Positions 42,026 through 51,291 of a stretch of DNA of 64,000 bases are shown one piece after another. Every line of letters begins with the position of its first letter. Position 1 is the stretch's first letter. Below the pieces are notes generated by a model. The model worked only from the letters and a program-made list of their open reading frames with translations, was not told the origin of the DNA and made no database searches. This DNA is from Candidatus Falkowbacteria bacterium (lineage in GTDB: Bacteria > Patescibacteriota > Patescibacteriia > Patescibacteriales > Patescibacteriaceae), in assembly GCA_026396835.1 (NCBI GenBank), contig JAPLWA010000003.1:1-64000 (forward strand), in the 5' to 3' direction. The position numbers and the translations under genes were made by a program.

Positions 42026-43657
42026 CTATATTCCTCTTACTTCACCTTGGTCATCATTCTTTACCTTCTTAATTGAATCAAGAATTCTAACTTTAGTCGC
42101 CGCCCAAAGTTCAAAGAATTCTTCACTCTTTAATAATGAGCAGACAGCCAAGTAGACAACTAAGCCAAACAAGCCAGCTAAAGCACCCTGAGATAAGACA
42201 CCCCACAACTTAGTCATATCAACATATGGCCAAACTAGTAATTTCATAGCCTGTACGCTCAAACCCATAGCAAGGGCGGCGGCTGAGAACTTAGCAATTG
42301 AAACAACAATTTTCTTGTCGTCCAAAGAACCTAAACGATGATGTAGAACGAAAAACAGAAGTAAGAAGTTTAAAATTACGCTGAGCGAAAATGATAAGGC
42401 TAGCCCCGCAACACCCAAAATTTTAATTAACCATAAGGCTAAGAAGACGTTCATAGCGTCTGAGAACAAGCCAATAAAGAAAGGTGTTTTTGAATCATGT
42501 CGCGCGTAAAATCCTCTGGTTAACAAAGGAATTGTGGCTTGTGCAAATAAAGACAAAACAAAGAAACCTAAAGTATCAATTGTTAAAGTAGTGTCATGCC
42601 AGTTGAATTGACCGCTACCAAGAATAACACGCACAATCTGAGCTCGCAAAACAATAAAGGCGACCGTCGCCGGAACAATAAAAAACATAATCTGTCTAAA
42701 GGTCCTAGAAAAGCGATCAGTAAAATCTTTATCAGTTGTTGTGGCTGATAGCAACGGAAATACTGCAATCGCAAATGAAATTCCAAAAATACTAACCGGG
42801 AAAGATTGTAGATTATTTGCCAAGTTAAAGACACTTAAAGATCCGGCTGGTAAGCCAGAGGCAATAATTGTTATAACAGTTAAATTTATTTGGGTAATAG
42901 CTAAACCTAAAGTACGAGCTGTCATCATTCTGTAAATTGCTCGCATTGATTTATCTTTCCAATCAATAAAAAAGTGATATCTAAAACCGAGCTGGAATAA
43001 AGCTGGCAGCTGAACTAAGAAGTGACAGAAAGATCCAATGACCACACCCCAAGCTAAGCCCATGATGCCAAAATATGGAACTAAAAATAAAGCACCACAA
43101 ATAATCCCGATGTTATATAAAATTGGTGAGAGCGAATAAACAAAAAATTTACTAAACGATTGCAACATTCCGCCAGCAATACTTGATAGACCAAGAAAGA
43201 TTGGTGACAAGAACATTATTCTTGTTAAAGTCACAATAGTTGAACGAGCTTCAATTGGAAAACCTGGCGCAATAACATTAACTAGCCATGGTGCAATCAA
43301 AACCGCCACGCCACAAACAACCAACAATCCGACCGTAAGAGTATTTAAAATATTCGAAGCTAACTTCCAGGCAACTTCATGATCTTTATTGTCTTTTATT
43401 AATCGAGCAAAGACCGGAATAAAACCAGCCGATAGTGCCCCTAAAACCAACAAGTTAAAAACTAAATCAGGCAAACGAAAAGCCGCATAATAAATATCCA
43501 GAGTCTGACTTGCACCAAACGAAGAAGCTAAAATACGATCTCTAAAAATTCCTAAGAATCTGCTGGCAATCGACATTAAACCGATAACAAAAGCAGCCGA
43601 AGCAACGCTTGCTCCGGGAGACGAATTAAAAAAACGACTGAAGGGATTACGAGACAT
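42026..43657 (-). CDS. murJ: Lipid II flippase MurJ (MviN family)
   Basis: A polytopic MOP-superfamily protein of 543 residues that moves lipid II across the membrane for peptidoglycan synthesis. It has about fourteen transmembrane segments and the family landmarks MSIASRFLGIFRDRILASSFGAS, DIYYAAFRLPDLVFNLLVLGAL and ARHDSKTPFF. Length is slightly above usual. Its presence implies a peptidoglycan wall. It starts 4 nt after the iPGM-like gene. Confidence 0.93.
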   Translation of the reverse strand: MSRNPFSRFFNSSPGASVASAAFVIGLMSIASRFLGIFRDRILASSFGASQTLDIYYAAFRLPDLVFNLLVLGALSAGFIPVFARLIKDNKDHEVAWKLASNILNTLTVGLLVVCGVAVLIAPWLVNVIAPGFPIEARSTIVTLTRIMFLSPIFLGLSSIAGGMLQSFSKFFVYSLSPILYNIGIICGALFLVPYFGIMGLAWGVVIGSFCHFLVQLPALFQLGFRYHFFIDWKDKSMRAIYRMMTARTLGLAITQINLTVITIIASGLPAGSLSVFNLANNLQSFPVSIFGISFAIAVFPLLSATTTDKDFTDRFSRTFRQIMFFIVPATVAFIVLRAQIVRVILGSGQFNWHDTTLTIDTLGFFVLSLFAQATIPLLTRGFYARHDSKTPFFIGLFSDAMNVFLALWLIKILGVAGLALSFSLSVILNFLLLFFVLHHRLGSLDDKKIVVSIAKFSAAALAMGLSVQAMKLLVWPYVDMTKLWGVLSQGALAGLFGLVVYLAVCSLLKSEEFFELWAATKVRILDSIKKVKNDDQGEVRGI

Positions 43658-43661
43658 GTTA

Positions 43662-45221
43662 TTATATTAAACTTTTTCCAACCATTTCTTTAGGAACTGG
43701 CAAATTAGCTAAAGTCAAGATTGTTGGAGCAATATCAACTAAAGAACCAATTGGCTTTAGAAGACTTAAATCACCACCAACTGCTTCTGGCCAGCCAAGA
43801 TTATAGCCTTCAAATTGCTTACCTATTAAATAGCAGGGTACTGGGTTAAGCGAATGATAAAAAACCTCTTTATCAACGGCCGGATCAATTGTTTGTTCGG
43901 CAAAGCCGTGAGTTCCGACAATAACTGCAACACCACCAGAAAGCTCAACCGCTTCAATCATTGACTTAATATTATCATCAAAAGACTTAACAACTAAAGA
44001 TAGATCATCCCGCTCTTGATTATGAGCCATTAAATCAATTTGTGAGAAGGTAACGACAATTAAATCATAAACTGATTTCTGAACCGCTTCGTTAAATTGG
44101 CGTCTGGTCTCTTTGATTGTCTCAATTATATTTTCGACCAAGGGAACATTAGCTGACGCTGGAATTAGTTTCTTATCAACTTTGTCAGAGAACTCAGTCG
44201 AGTAATAATCAAAAGCCGTTGTAACATTAGGGAAGCCCGCGCTTTCTGATAATCTTAGCTGACGTAAATTATTATTAGAAAATATCTTACCCAAAGAATC
44301 ACTTAAAGCTGGTTTAGGAAATAGAACTGAAACTTCAGTATCTAGATTATAATCGACTAAAGTAAAAGTTTTTACCTCAGTTAAATTAGAAGTGAAATAA
44401 TTAGCTAGTTGACGAATGCCTTGTCCTGAATGATTCCAAAAAATAACCACGTCAGATGAATTTATCTTAGTTGGATTAACTGATTCTTCTCGAATTGTTA
44501 CCGGAGGAAATTCTTCATCAAATATTTTTTTATCATAAATTTGATCAAAGGCTTCGTTAGCTGAAGAAAACACATTCCCCTCTCCAAAAGAAAATAGCTG
44601 AAATGCTTTAGCACTACGAGAGATGTTATTTTTTTCATCCAAACCATAAAGCCGCCCAACCAAAGAGACTAATTGGCAAGCTTTATGCTCAGCTAAAAAT
44701 TCGGAAAATTCTTCAACTAACTTCTGCCCAGAATTTTTATTAGTTTCTCGTCCATCAAGAATGCAATGAACATAAATTTTACCTACAGACTTAGACTCTA
44801 AATAAATTATTATGTTTTCTAAGTGCTTAATTGAAGCTTCTTTTTCTGAACTTGAAAGCAAGCCAATCAAATGAAATGTCTTACCAGCTTTAGCAAAATC
44901 AACCAATTCACCAAAACCCTCACCACTAGAAAATAAGTTTTCATCAATTTTTTTATCAATCTGATATCGAGCATCATAAAACAAGCGACCTGACCCTATT
45001 ACCGTATGACCAATTTCGCCACTTCCAGCCTTGCCCAAAGGTAAACCAATTTCTTCTCCAGAGGCATTCAAGACGCTAACCGGATAATGCTCAATCACAT
45101 GACTAAAATATGGCGCTGAACCAATTAATTTATTACCCGTACTTTCTGGAGCAACACCCCAGCCCTCGAGCATTATAAGAGCGACCGGTTTAGGTCGCGT
45201 ATTTTTATTTACAGTTGTCAT
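43662..45221 (-). CDS. Phosphoglycerate mutase (iPGM) homologue with degenerate active site
   Basis: At 519 residues it aligns along the full iPGM (GpmI) fold: LIMLEGWGVAPES, LNASGEEIGLPLGKAGSGEIGH, HCILDGRET, QIDLMAHNQERDD, VGTHGFAEQ and HSLNPVPCY. Yet many key residues differ: the first metal Asp (DGWG) is Glu; the catalytic Ser (GNSEVGH) is Gly at its place with a Ser one earlier (S67, G68); the dHis loop DGGVHS is SSEKEAS; the NFRPDRAR substrate loop reads NHSGQGIRQ; ADHGN is GTHGF. D and H of the second metal site stay. It may be inactive or use another substrate. It lies 2 nt from pgk. Confidence 0.8.
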   Translation of the reverse strand: MTTVNKNTRPKPVALIMLEGWGVAPESTGNKLIGSAPYFSHVIEHYPVSVLNASGEEIGLPLGKAGSGEIGHTVIGSGRLFYDARYQIDKKIDENLFSSGEGFGELVDFAKAGKTFHLIGLLSSSEKEASIKHLENIIIYLESKSVGKIYVHCILDGRETNKNSGQKLVEEFSEFLAEHKACQLVSLVGRLYGLDEKNNISRSAKAFQLFSFGEGNVFSSANEAFDQIYDKKIFDEEFPPVTIREESVNPTKINSSDVVIFWNHSGQGIRQLANYFTSNLTEVKTFTLVDYNLDTEVSVLFPKPALSDSLGKIFSNNNLRQLRLSESAGFPNVTTAFDYYSTEFSDKVDKKLIPASANVPLVENIIETIKETRRQFNEAVQKSVYDLIVVTFSQIDLMAHNQERDDLSLVVKSFDDNIKSMIEAVELSGGVAVIVGTHGFAEQTIDPAVDKEVFYHSLNPVPCYLIGKQFEGYNLGWPEAVGGDLSLLKPIGSLVDIAPTILTLANLPVPKEMVGKSLI

Positions 45222-45223
45222 AA

Positions 45224-46387
45224 TTAAAATCTAATAAGCTTGCTTAAACCAGGTAAAGATTTTCCTTCAAGATAAGCCAAGCTAGCGCCACCGCCAGTTG
45301 AAATCCAACTAAATTTATTTTTGGTGCTAAGAGCGGCGACGGTCTCCCCTCCACCAATTAAAGTGAAAGATTTATTTTTAGTAGCCTTAGAAACTAAAGC
45401 TGCAATTTGCTGATTACCTTTTGCAAAGGCCTTTTTTTCAAATAAGCCCATTGGCCCATTCCAAATAACTGTTTTAGCTTTAGCTATATATTTAGCATAC
45501 AGCTTAATAGTTTTTGGACCAATATCTAGTATGTTATCACTTGGCTTAATGTCTTTAAGATTTTTTTCTAAGCGTTTATTATTAGCTAAAACTGCTACAT
45601 CAATTGGTGCAATAACATTGGCTAGTTTAGCTCGACTATAGACTGCTGCACCTTCTTTGTCAAACAAAGATTTTCCGATTTCTAAACCAGTAGCTTTAAA
45701 AATTGTGTTAGCAATTCCCCCGCCAGTTAAAACTACCGAAGCACTGGGCGCTAATTTTTTAAGCAAAGGTAACTTAGTTGAAAGCTTAGCACCACCCATG
45801 ATTAAAACAAACGGCTTCTTACCAGTTCTAGCTTTTTCTAAATTATTTACTTCAACACTTAAAAGCGGACCAGCAAAAGATGGTAAATACTTTTTTATAG
45901 CGTCAACCGAAGTATGACTGCGATGAGACACAGCAAAGGCATCATTAATATAGACTTGAGCTAAGCTAGCCAGCTGACGAGCTAGAACTTCACTATTATC
46001 TATTTCTCCTTTAAACAGTCTAATATTTTCAAACATGACTACTTCGCTGTCAGACATTTTTTTTACAGCCAAATTAATAGCTGACCAATTCATACCTAAT
46101 ACCTTAATAGAAATATTTAATTTTTTAGCCAACCATTTAGCCAAAGGCTCAACTGAGAAACTTTTCTGTTCTGGTTTGCTTAAAGGTAATTTTGGCTCAG
46201 CTAAATGAGTAATGATTATTACGGAACAGCCGAGACTGCGTAATAACTTAATCGTCGGCAAGGCACAACGCAATTTATACTCGTTAGTAATCTTACCTTT
46301 AGCTTGAGGTACATTAAGATCAAGCCTTAGTAAGACTTTTTTACCTGCTATTTTTTTTAAGTTATCTTGAACTGAAAAGATTTTCAT
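45224..46387 (-). CDS. pgk: Phosphoglycerate kinase
   Basis: Converts 1,3-bisphosphoglycerate and ADP to 3-phosphoglycerate and ATP. The 387 residues have LLRLDLNVPQ (usual RVDFNVP), ENIRLFKGE, INDAFAVSHRSHTS, VLIMGGAKLSTKLPLL, NGPMGLFE, and GGGETVAAL with STGGGASLAYLEG at the end. The usual SHLGRP reads THLAEP, so one conserved Arg is missing. Otherwise it looks functional. It is in one transcription run with the iPGM homologue and murJ. Confidence 0.93.
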   Translation of the reverse strand: MKIFSVQDNLKKIAGKKVLLRLDLNVPQAKGKITNEYKLRCALPTIKLLRSLGCSVIIITHLAEPKLPLSKPEQKSFSVEPLAKWLAKKLNISIKVLGMNWSAINLAVKKMSDSEVVMFENIRLFKGEIDNSEVLARQLASLAQVYINDAFAVSHRSHTSVDAIKKYLPSFAGPLLSVEVNNLEKARTGKKPFVLIMGGAKLSTKLPLLKKLAPSASVVLTGGGIANTIFKATGLEIGKSLFDKEGAAVYSRAKLANVIAPIDVAVLANNKRLEKNLKDIKPSDNILDIGPKTIKLYAKYIAKAKTVIWNGPMGLFEKKAFAKGNQQIAALVSKATKNKSFTLIGGGETVAALSTKNKFSWISTGGGASLAYLEGKSLPGLSKLIRF

Positions 46388-46393
46388 AAAAAA

Positions 46394-47479
46394 CTATTTC
46401 ACTGTAATCTCATCGAGCTTAACTGATATTTTTTTATTTTCTGCGCCACGACGAACAGTTAGATTAACTGTATCACCAGGGGCGTAATCTTGCATCAATA
46501 AAGTCAAACTATTAAATTCATTGATTGGTGTATCATCTAAGGCGGCAATTATGTCACCTAATTTAAGACCGCTTTTCTCGGCCGGAGAACCTGGAATAAT
46601 TCCTAAATTATCTTTATCAATTGTGGTAATTAATGCCCCAACCCTAGCTTCCTTATCTAAAACTTTTGCTAAATCCAGGTAATTAACACCAAGGCGTGCA
46701 TAAACTATTTTACCTTCGGTTAAAAGCTTTTCTAAAGTTTTCTGTATGCCATTCATGGCCAAAATAGCCCCATTGTAACTAAGACCAGCTAGCTGCCCAT
46801 TGGCATCAAATAAATAAGCACCGTGTCCACTAAAATTCGATACGACCAACTTGGTGAACAATGTATCACTTGAATATAGGGTCGAAATATCACGTGATAA
46901 ACGACTAATCTCAACCGAACCGTCAAAACCAATAGCTACTAAAGTTTGGCCAGTTGATAGGTCCTGACTAGAAATTAGACTATTAACTGACAAATTTTTT
47001 GCATCTACCAAATGAACAAATGAAATTTTGCTAATTGGATCTGACTTTATAGTCTCAATAACATAGGCCTTACGGTCAGCTGTCATAGCCTCATAATCTT
47101 CCCAGGTATTATTTTTTGAAGGAGTTAAACTATTGGCCATCATCAACCAACCATCGCTAGTCATTATCGTTGCCGTAGCAACAGCATCCTTTGGTTGATA
47201 AATACTATTTGTTTGTTTTTTAAAAATCTTTACCATCCTCTTATCAGCCAAGGAAACAGACTGAGAAATTTTGCTATCTTGTTCTACTATCGTTTTTTTA
47301 GTTTCACGAACGATAACTGACTGAGAACTTGAGTTCGCCAAATAATTACCGCCCGGTATGCCATAATACTTATCAAGCATATAAATAAAAACCCAGTTAC
47401 CTAAAATTCCTCCTAATAAAGCAGCTATTAAAACAAAGGAGAAAACAAGCCAAAATTTTAAAGATTCAGTTAACTTCAT
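46394..47479 (-). CDS. HtrA/DegP-like membrane protein with PDZ domain and degraded protease site
   Basis: A 361-residue protein: one N-terminal transmembrane helix (about 10-34), a coiled linker, a trypsin-like domain and a C-terminal PDZ domain (GIIPGSPAEKSGLKLGDIIA, FNSLTLLMQDYAPGDTVNL). In the protease domain the usual TNxHV His segment reads MMANSLT and the GNSGGP Ser loop reads NFSGHGAY, so His and probably Asp are lost. It is probably a surface PDZ scaffold or sensor rather than a protease. Confidence 0.75.
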   Translation of the reverse strand: MKLTESLKFWLVFSFVLIAALLGGILGNWVFIYMLDKYYGIPGGNYLANSSSQSVIVRETKKTIVEQDSKISQSVSLADKRMVKIFKKQTNSIYQPKDAVATATIMTSDGWLMMANSLTPSKNNTWEDYEAMTADRKAYVIETIKSDPISKISFVHLVDAKNLSVNSLISSQDLSTGQTLVAIGFDGSVEISRLSRDISTLYSSDTLFTKLVVSNFSGHGAYLFDANGQLAGLSYNGAILAMNGIQKTLEKLLTEGKIVYARLGVNYLDLAKVLDKEARVGALITTIDKDNLGIIPGSPAEKSGLKLGDIIAALDDTPINEFNSLTLLMQDYAPGDTVNLTVRRGAENKKISVKLDEITVK

Positions 47480-47486
47480 AAATTTT

Positions 47487-48239
47487 TTAAAACCAGCGAG
47501 CCGTAATTAAAACGGCAAGCCAGATAATTATTATAAGACTAATAAGCACGCGACCGCGTTTAAAGTTTAACCTGGTTCCAATATTTTCAGTCGCCAAGAA
47601 GGACATGCCATGCCAAGCAGAGGCAACAATGAAACCACTGATATTAAAATTCAAAGGCAACAAGGTCATGACGAAGAACAACTCTAAAACCATAAATAAC
47701 AGAGCTACGCTATATGGCCAAGCAGCGCTCCAGTCAAGTTTATTAATCCATGACCACAGATAAATCAAAATTAATTCAAACAATAGAAAAACGCTAGCTA
47801 GCTGCCAAAGAGGTATATCAAGAAAAGTTTTAATTCCGTATGCAGCAGCAGTAAAGAAAAAAATTGAAATAAAACTTAAATAGTAAAAGAAACGCTCTAA
47901 ACTAAAAGGATGATAAGCGGGATGTTTAAAGGCATAAATATAAACTAGGCGCCAATAAATTACCAACACTACAAAAGTAAAAGTAATAATACTTATAACG
48001 ACACTAGGGCTACTAATAACCAAAGAATAAGCTAGTGCGCTGAAGGTAAAAATCAAAGGCAACAAAGAAAAGCTCCACCAATCACGGCGGGAACTATTAA
48101 GCCATAAGGCTAAGATTAAGTTTATTACAACTAATGCTATGGTTATATATAAAAAATCGTTGGTTCTAGAATACCACCAAATAAAAAGGCCTAAATTAGC
48201 CAAAGCTGCGATTGGTAAAAAAGCAATTCGAGAATTCAT
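47487..48239 (-). CDS. Multi-pass membrane protein of unknown function
   Basis: A 250-residue hydrophobic protein with about seven or eight helices (for example IAALANLGLFIWWYS at the start and VLISLIIIIWLAVLIT at the end) joined by short loops. There is no recognised motif. It lies 7 nt from the HtrA-like gene and is probably co-transcribed with it. Confidence 0.55.
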   Translation of the reverse strand: MNSRIAFLPIAALANLGLFIWWYSRTNDFLYITIALVVINLILALWLNSSRRDWWSFSLLPLIFTFSALAYSLVISSPSVVISIITFTFVVLVIYWRLVYIYAFKHPAYHPFSLERFFYYLSFISIFFFTAAAYGIKTFLDIPLWQLASVFLLFELILIYLWSWINKLDWSAAWPYSVALLFMVLELFFVMTLLPLNFNISGFIVASAWHGMSFLATENIGTRLNFKRGRVLISLIIIIWLAVLITARWF

Positions 48240-48245
48240 AGTTTA

Positions 48246-48677
48246 TTATAGTGACTTATCAGATAACCAAGTGTAATCCTTCTTTAGTTTGTCTAAAATA
48301 GTTTTGGCTTTTGTTAATGATTTTTCATCACGTGACAAAGAATAATCTTCTAAAGACGCGCTTGCCATAACAAGCTCAAAATGAACCTCTTTAAATTCTT
48401 TAGAAACAGTTATATCTAATAATTCTTTTTTAACTTGCTGAGCATCGGCTGGGTTAGCTGGCGACAAACGTGCAAAAAGACCCCGCACTAATGTTTTATA
48501 TTTATTACTATCAAAGACAGGCTCTTTTTTATCATTAGTAATTAAATTTTTATTATTAGTTGGCGTTTGATTATTTGTTTTCTTTACAAAAAATAAAACT
48601 CCGGCGACGATCAAGATAACTAATAATAAAATAATTGGCAAATATATACTTTTGTTATTTGACGAGAGGTTTTTCAT
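48246..48677 (-). CDS. Single-pass membrane protein of unknown function
   Basis: About 143 residues: a short basic head, a transmembrane helix (YLPIILLLVILIVAGVLFF) and an outer helical part (SPANPADAQQVKKELLDITV to the C terminus). The ATG at 48677 gives a 23-nt overlap with the upstream gene; an earlier ATG (48713) would overlap it by 59 nt. I do not recognise a family. Confidence 0.5.
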   Translation of the reverse strand: MKNLSSNNKSIYLPIILLLVILIVAGVLFFVKKTNNQTPTNNKNLITNDKKEPVFDSNKYKTLVRGLFARLSPANPADAQQVKKELLDITVSKEFKEVHFELVMASASLEDYSLSRDEKSLTKAKTILDKLKKDYTWLSDKSL

Positions 48678-50886
48678 ATAAAATTGGGACTGGAGTTCCT
48701 TGAATTGGAGCATCCAAAGTCGGCAAGTTAATTGTTTTAATATTTTTTAAATCAACCAGTTGATGAACGCCAAACATTGTTGGTGATAGAGTGTAAAGAT
48801 AGTCACCAATATACAAACTTCGAGAAATCATTTCTGACCCTGTATAACCTGAGGCTTTCTGAGCTTCAGATAAAGGATGGGCAATGCGACCCAATTCTGT
48901 TATTTTATCAGCTTCAATCTTAAAGACACCTAAACCTTGAAACTCTGGCGCGTAGTTACTGGAGTCTGCCTTTGTCAAAGACATTGGAATCGCAACTAGG
49001 TCTTTATCAGGAATAAATAGAAAAGCTTTATGATCAAATAACACCGCTGTATCACTACCTCTTCCACCCAAACCTAAGCTGGTGACTTCTTTAGGATTAG
49101 TCATATCAGTTACATCAAATAAACTTAACTTTATTCCCCGAACATCAACTCCTTGAACGCCATTGTCAGTTGCCTCTTTACCAACACCAATCAGCATATT
49201 TTCTTTATAAGGATGTAAATAACTTGAGAATCCAGGAATCTTGAGCTGACCAGCGACGATTGGTTGAGCTGGATTTTTAAGGTCAAGAACGAACAAAGGA
49301 TCGGTTTGTTTAAAAGTAACAACATAGCCGCGATCCCCCAAAAAACGAACTGAATAAATTCTCTCACCTGGTGCTAAATTTTCGATTGTACCAGCTAAAG
49401 CTAGCTGATCATCAAGCGTATAAACATTATTATATAATTCTTGGGTTTGTTCTGGAGCAGGCATCTTCCTAAATGAAGCAGCTAAGGGCATCATCCAAGA
49501 CTGGCTACGAGTTGTAGCTACACGGAAATAACCCTTATACTCATCCATCGAAAACTGATTAAGCACTCGTCCGGAAACTTCAGCCGACCCTTTATAAGTT
49601 AGACTACCGTTATCTAAGCTAATTTTATGAATTACGGTTTTCTCTAATTCTTTATAAACATCTTTATAGCGCTGAGCAAACTCATCATCAAGTTGTTTAA
49701 TCAAAGTATCTCTTGCACCAACTTCTAAGCGTGCTAAGAAATTATCAATCACCTGATTTACTTTCATAGCTTTTTCATCGTCGGACAAAATTGCTGAATC
49801 AATATTGGCAATCGCAGTAATTCTTGCTTGATCCTCTTGTGATAATTTATCGAATAAGAAATCACGAGCAACCGACATTCTTAGTTGGTAGTCGCTTAAA
49901 TATTTTGTGTAAGTTAAATATAGATTACCAGCTGAAGCGTAAATACTTTCGCCAGCCGGCATCATATAAACCTGAGAAACTAATGGCTTATCAAGTTCGT
50001 CTAAAGATATTAGTGAAACCGTACTAGCATTGTAAGCTGAGTTAGAGTCAACATAATATACTTCTGGATAACTATAAACGTTAGAACTCTTTTCGCTTGA
50101 AATCATTTTTCCGTCAGCTAAAACCTTAGGCAAAACAAAATCACCACCAGGATAAAAATTGTAAGTCGTACTTATAAAGTAAAGTTTATTATCAATTAGT
50201 CTAGAGGCAGTATAAGAACCTTCAAATTTTAAATTTTTCAAAAGTTTTGGATTGGCTTGATCGCTGATATCATAAAACGATAAAAAGACATAGGAATTTT
50301 GTCTAAAATAAATTCTCATCGAAGCGTCATTATCAACTGATTGATCATAACCAAAAACAACTAAGCGGTTTTTGTTAATATATATTTCCTGTCCCTGACC
50401 ATCAAGCTTGATTGTCGTCACTAGCGAAGCATCAGCAGCTGGTACAGCTTTAATAATTGAAACTACATTATTATTTATTGAATAAACATAGTTGCCATCA
50501 GTTTTTACAAGGTCAGATTCATCAACTCCGGCGACCTGCACGTTAGTTGTGGAAAAATTATTAGCTGGTCCTGCGCCTAAACCAGAAGCTTCAGTCGGAG
50601 CAGATAACTTAGCAGTTGAATCTCCCCATAAGCCAAGCCCAGTATCACGAGCAGAACCACTAGATTGACTGACTGGTCGACTAGCAAAAAAGTTTTTAAT
50701 TTCTTCGGCTGAAGAAAACTTCTTTAATTCTTTCTGTCCATCTAAACTAGCTTTTAATTGATCGATTCCTGAACTAGCGCCGGGATTAGGGTTTATCTTA
50801 TTTGCCGGCTTATTGTAAAAAAAGTAAAACGCGCCTGCCGCAATAGCCAAAACAATAACTGAAGCAATAATTATTTTTGTTTTCAT
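48655..50886 (-). CDS. Secreted beta-propeller protein (COG4880-like)
   Basis: A 743-residue protein with an N-terminal signal or anchor helix (IIIASVIVLAIAAGAFYFF, about 4-22) followed by VAGVDESDLVKTDGNYVYSI, the start signature of the secreted C-terminal-beta-propeller family, and repeated blades such as GDRGYVVTFKQTDPLFVLDL and HLYIN-like strands. A helical part (about 320-400) interrupts the blades. It is exported and probably binds something outside the cell; the role is unknown. Confidence 0.8.
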   Translation of the reverse strand: MKTKIIIASVIVLAIAAGAFYFFYNKPANKINPNPGASSGIDQLKASLDGQKELKKFSSAEEIKNFFASRPVSQSSGSARDTGLGLWGDSTAKLSAPTEASGLGAGPANNFSTTNVQVAGVDESDLVKTDGNYVYSINNNVVSIIKAVPAADASLVTTIKLDGQGQEIYINKNRLVVFGYDQSVDNDASMRIYFRQNSYVFLSFYDISDQANPKLLKNLKFEGSYTASRLIDNKLYFISTTYNFYPGGDFVLPKVLADGKMISSEKSSNVYSYPEVYYVDSNSAYNASTVSLISLDELDKPLVSQVYMMPAGESIYASAGNLYLTYTKYLSDYQLRMSVARDFLFDKLSQEDQARITAIANIDSAILSDDEKAMKVNQVIDNFLARLEVGARDTLIKQLDDEFAQRYKDVYKELEKTVIHKISLDNGSLTYKGSAEVSGRVLNQFSMDEYKGYFRVATTRSQSWMMPLAASFRKMPAPEQTQELYNNVYTLDDQLALAGTIENLAPGERIYSVRFLGDRGYVVTFKQTDPLFVLDLKNPAQPIVAGQLKIPGFSSYLHPYKENMLIGVGKEATDNGVQGVDVRGIKLSLFDVTDMTNPKEVTSLGLGGRGSDTAVLFDHKAFLFIPDKDLVAIPMSLTKADSSNYAPEFQGLGVFKIEADKITELGRIAHPLSEAQKASGYTGSEMISRSLYIGDYLYTLSPTMFGVHQLVDLKNIKTINLPTLDAPIQGTPVPILYEKPLVK

Positions 50887-50894
50887 ATTTTAGA

Positions 50895-51221
50895 TTAAGA
50901 AAAAGCTTTAGAATCAAAGACTCGCCAATCATTAAGTTCATCATCCCAACGAAAAACATCTAAAGAGCTTGTGGTTTCAGTTGGACTATAAACATAATCA
51001 ATCGAGGTTTCTGATCCAATTCGTTTATGATATTTAGTATTAGTTTGCAATATAAGCGGATGAGTAGAATACTCTAAACGCAAATGACCCAAAGGGCCAT
51101 TAAACTCAATGTACTCGGTTTTAGTTCCACCATTCTCATCATCTTCAATAATACCTGAATCCTCTACATCAAAAGAGTTTTTTATTTGTTCAACAATTTC
51201 TTGCCATCTTTCTAATCGCAT
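50895..51221 (-). CDS. Small conserved-looking hypothetical protein
   Basis: A 108-residue acidic, soluble protein (ERWQEIVEQIKNSFDVEDSG, YIEFNGPLGHLRLEYSTHP, FRWDDELNDWRVFDSKAF). It has mixed alpha and beta segments and no cysteine or signal. The pattern of a small beta domain with an aromatic end is common among uncharacterised CPR proteins, but I cannot name a family. It is 8 nt from the propeller gene. Confidence 0.55.
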   Translation of the reverse strand: MRLERWQEIVEQIKNSFDVEDSGIIEDDENGGTKTEYIEFNGPLGHLRLEYSTHPLILQTNTKYHKRIGSETSIDYVYSPTETTSSLDVFRWDDELNDWRVFDSKAFS

Positions 51222-51291
51222 AACATCTTTTAATTTATATTATTTATCTAAAACAAAATAATTATTTATAGTCCGAAGCTTTAGCGTAGGA

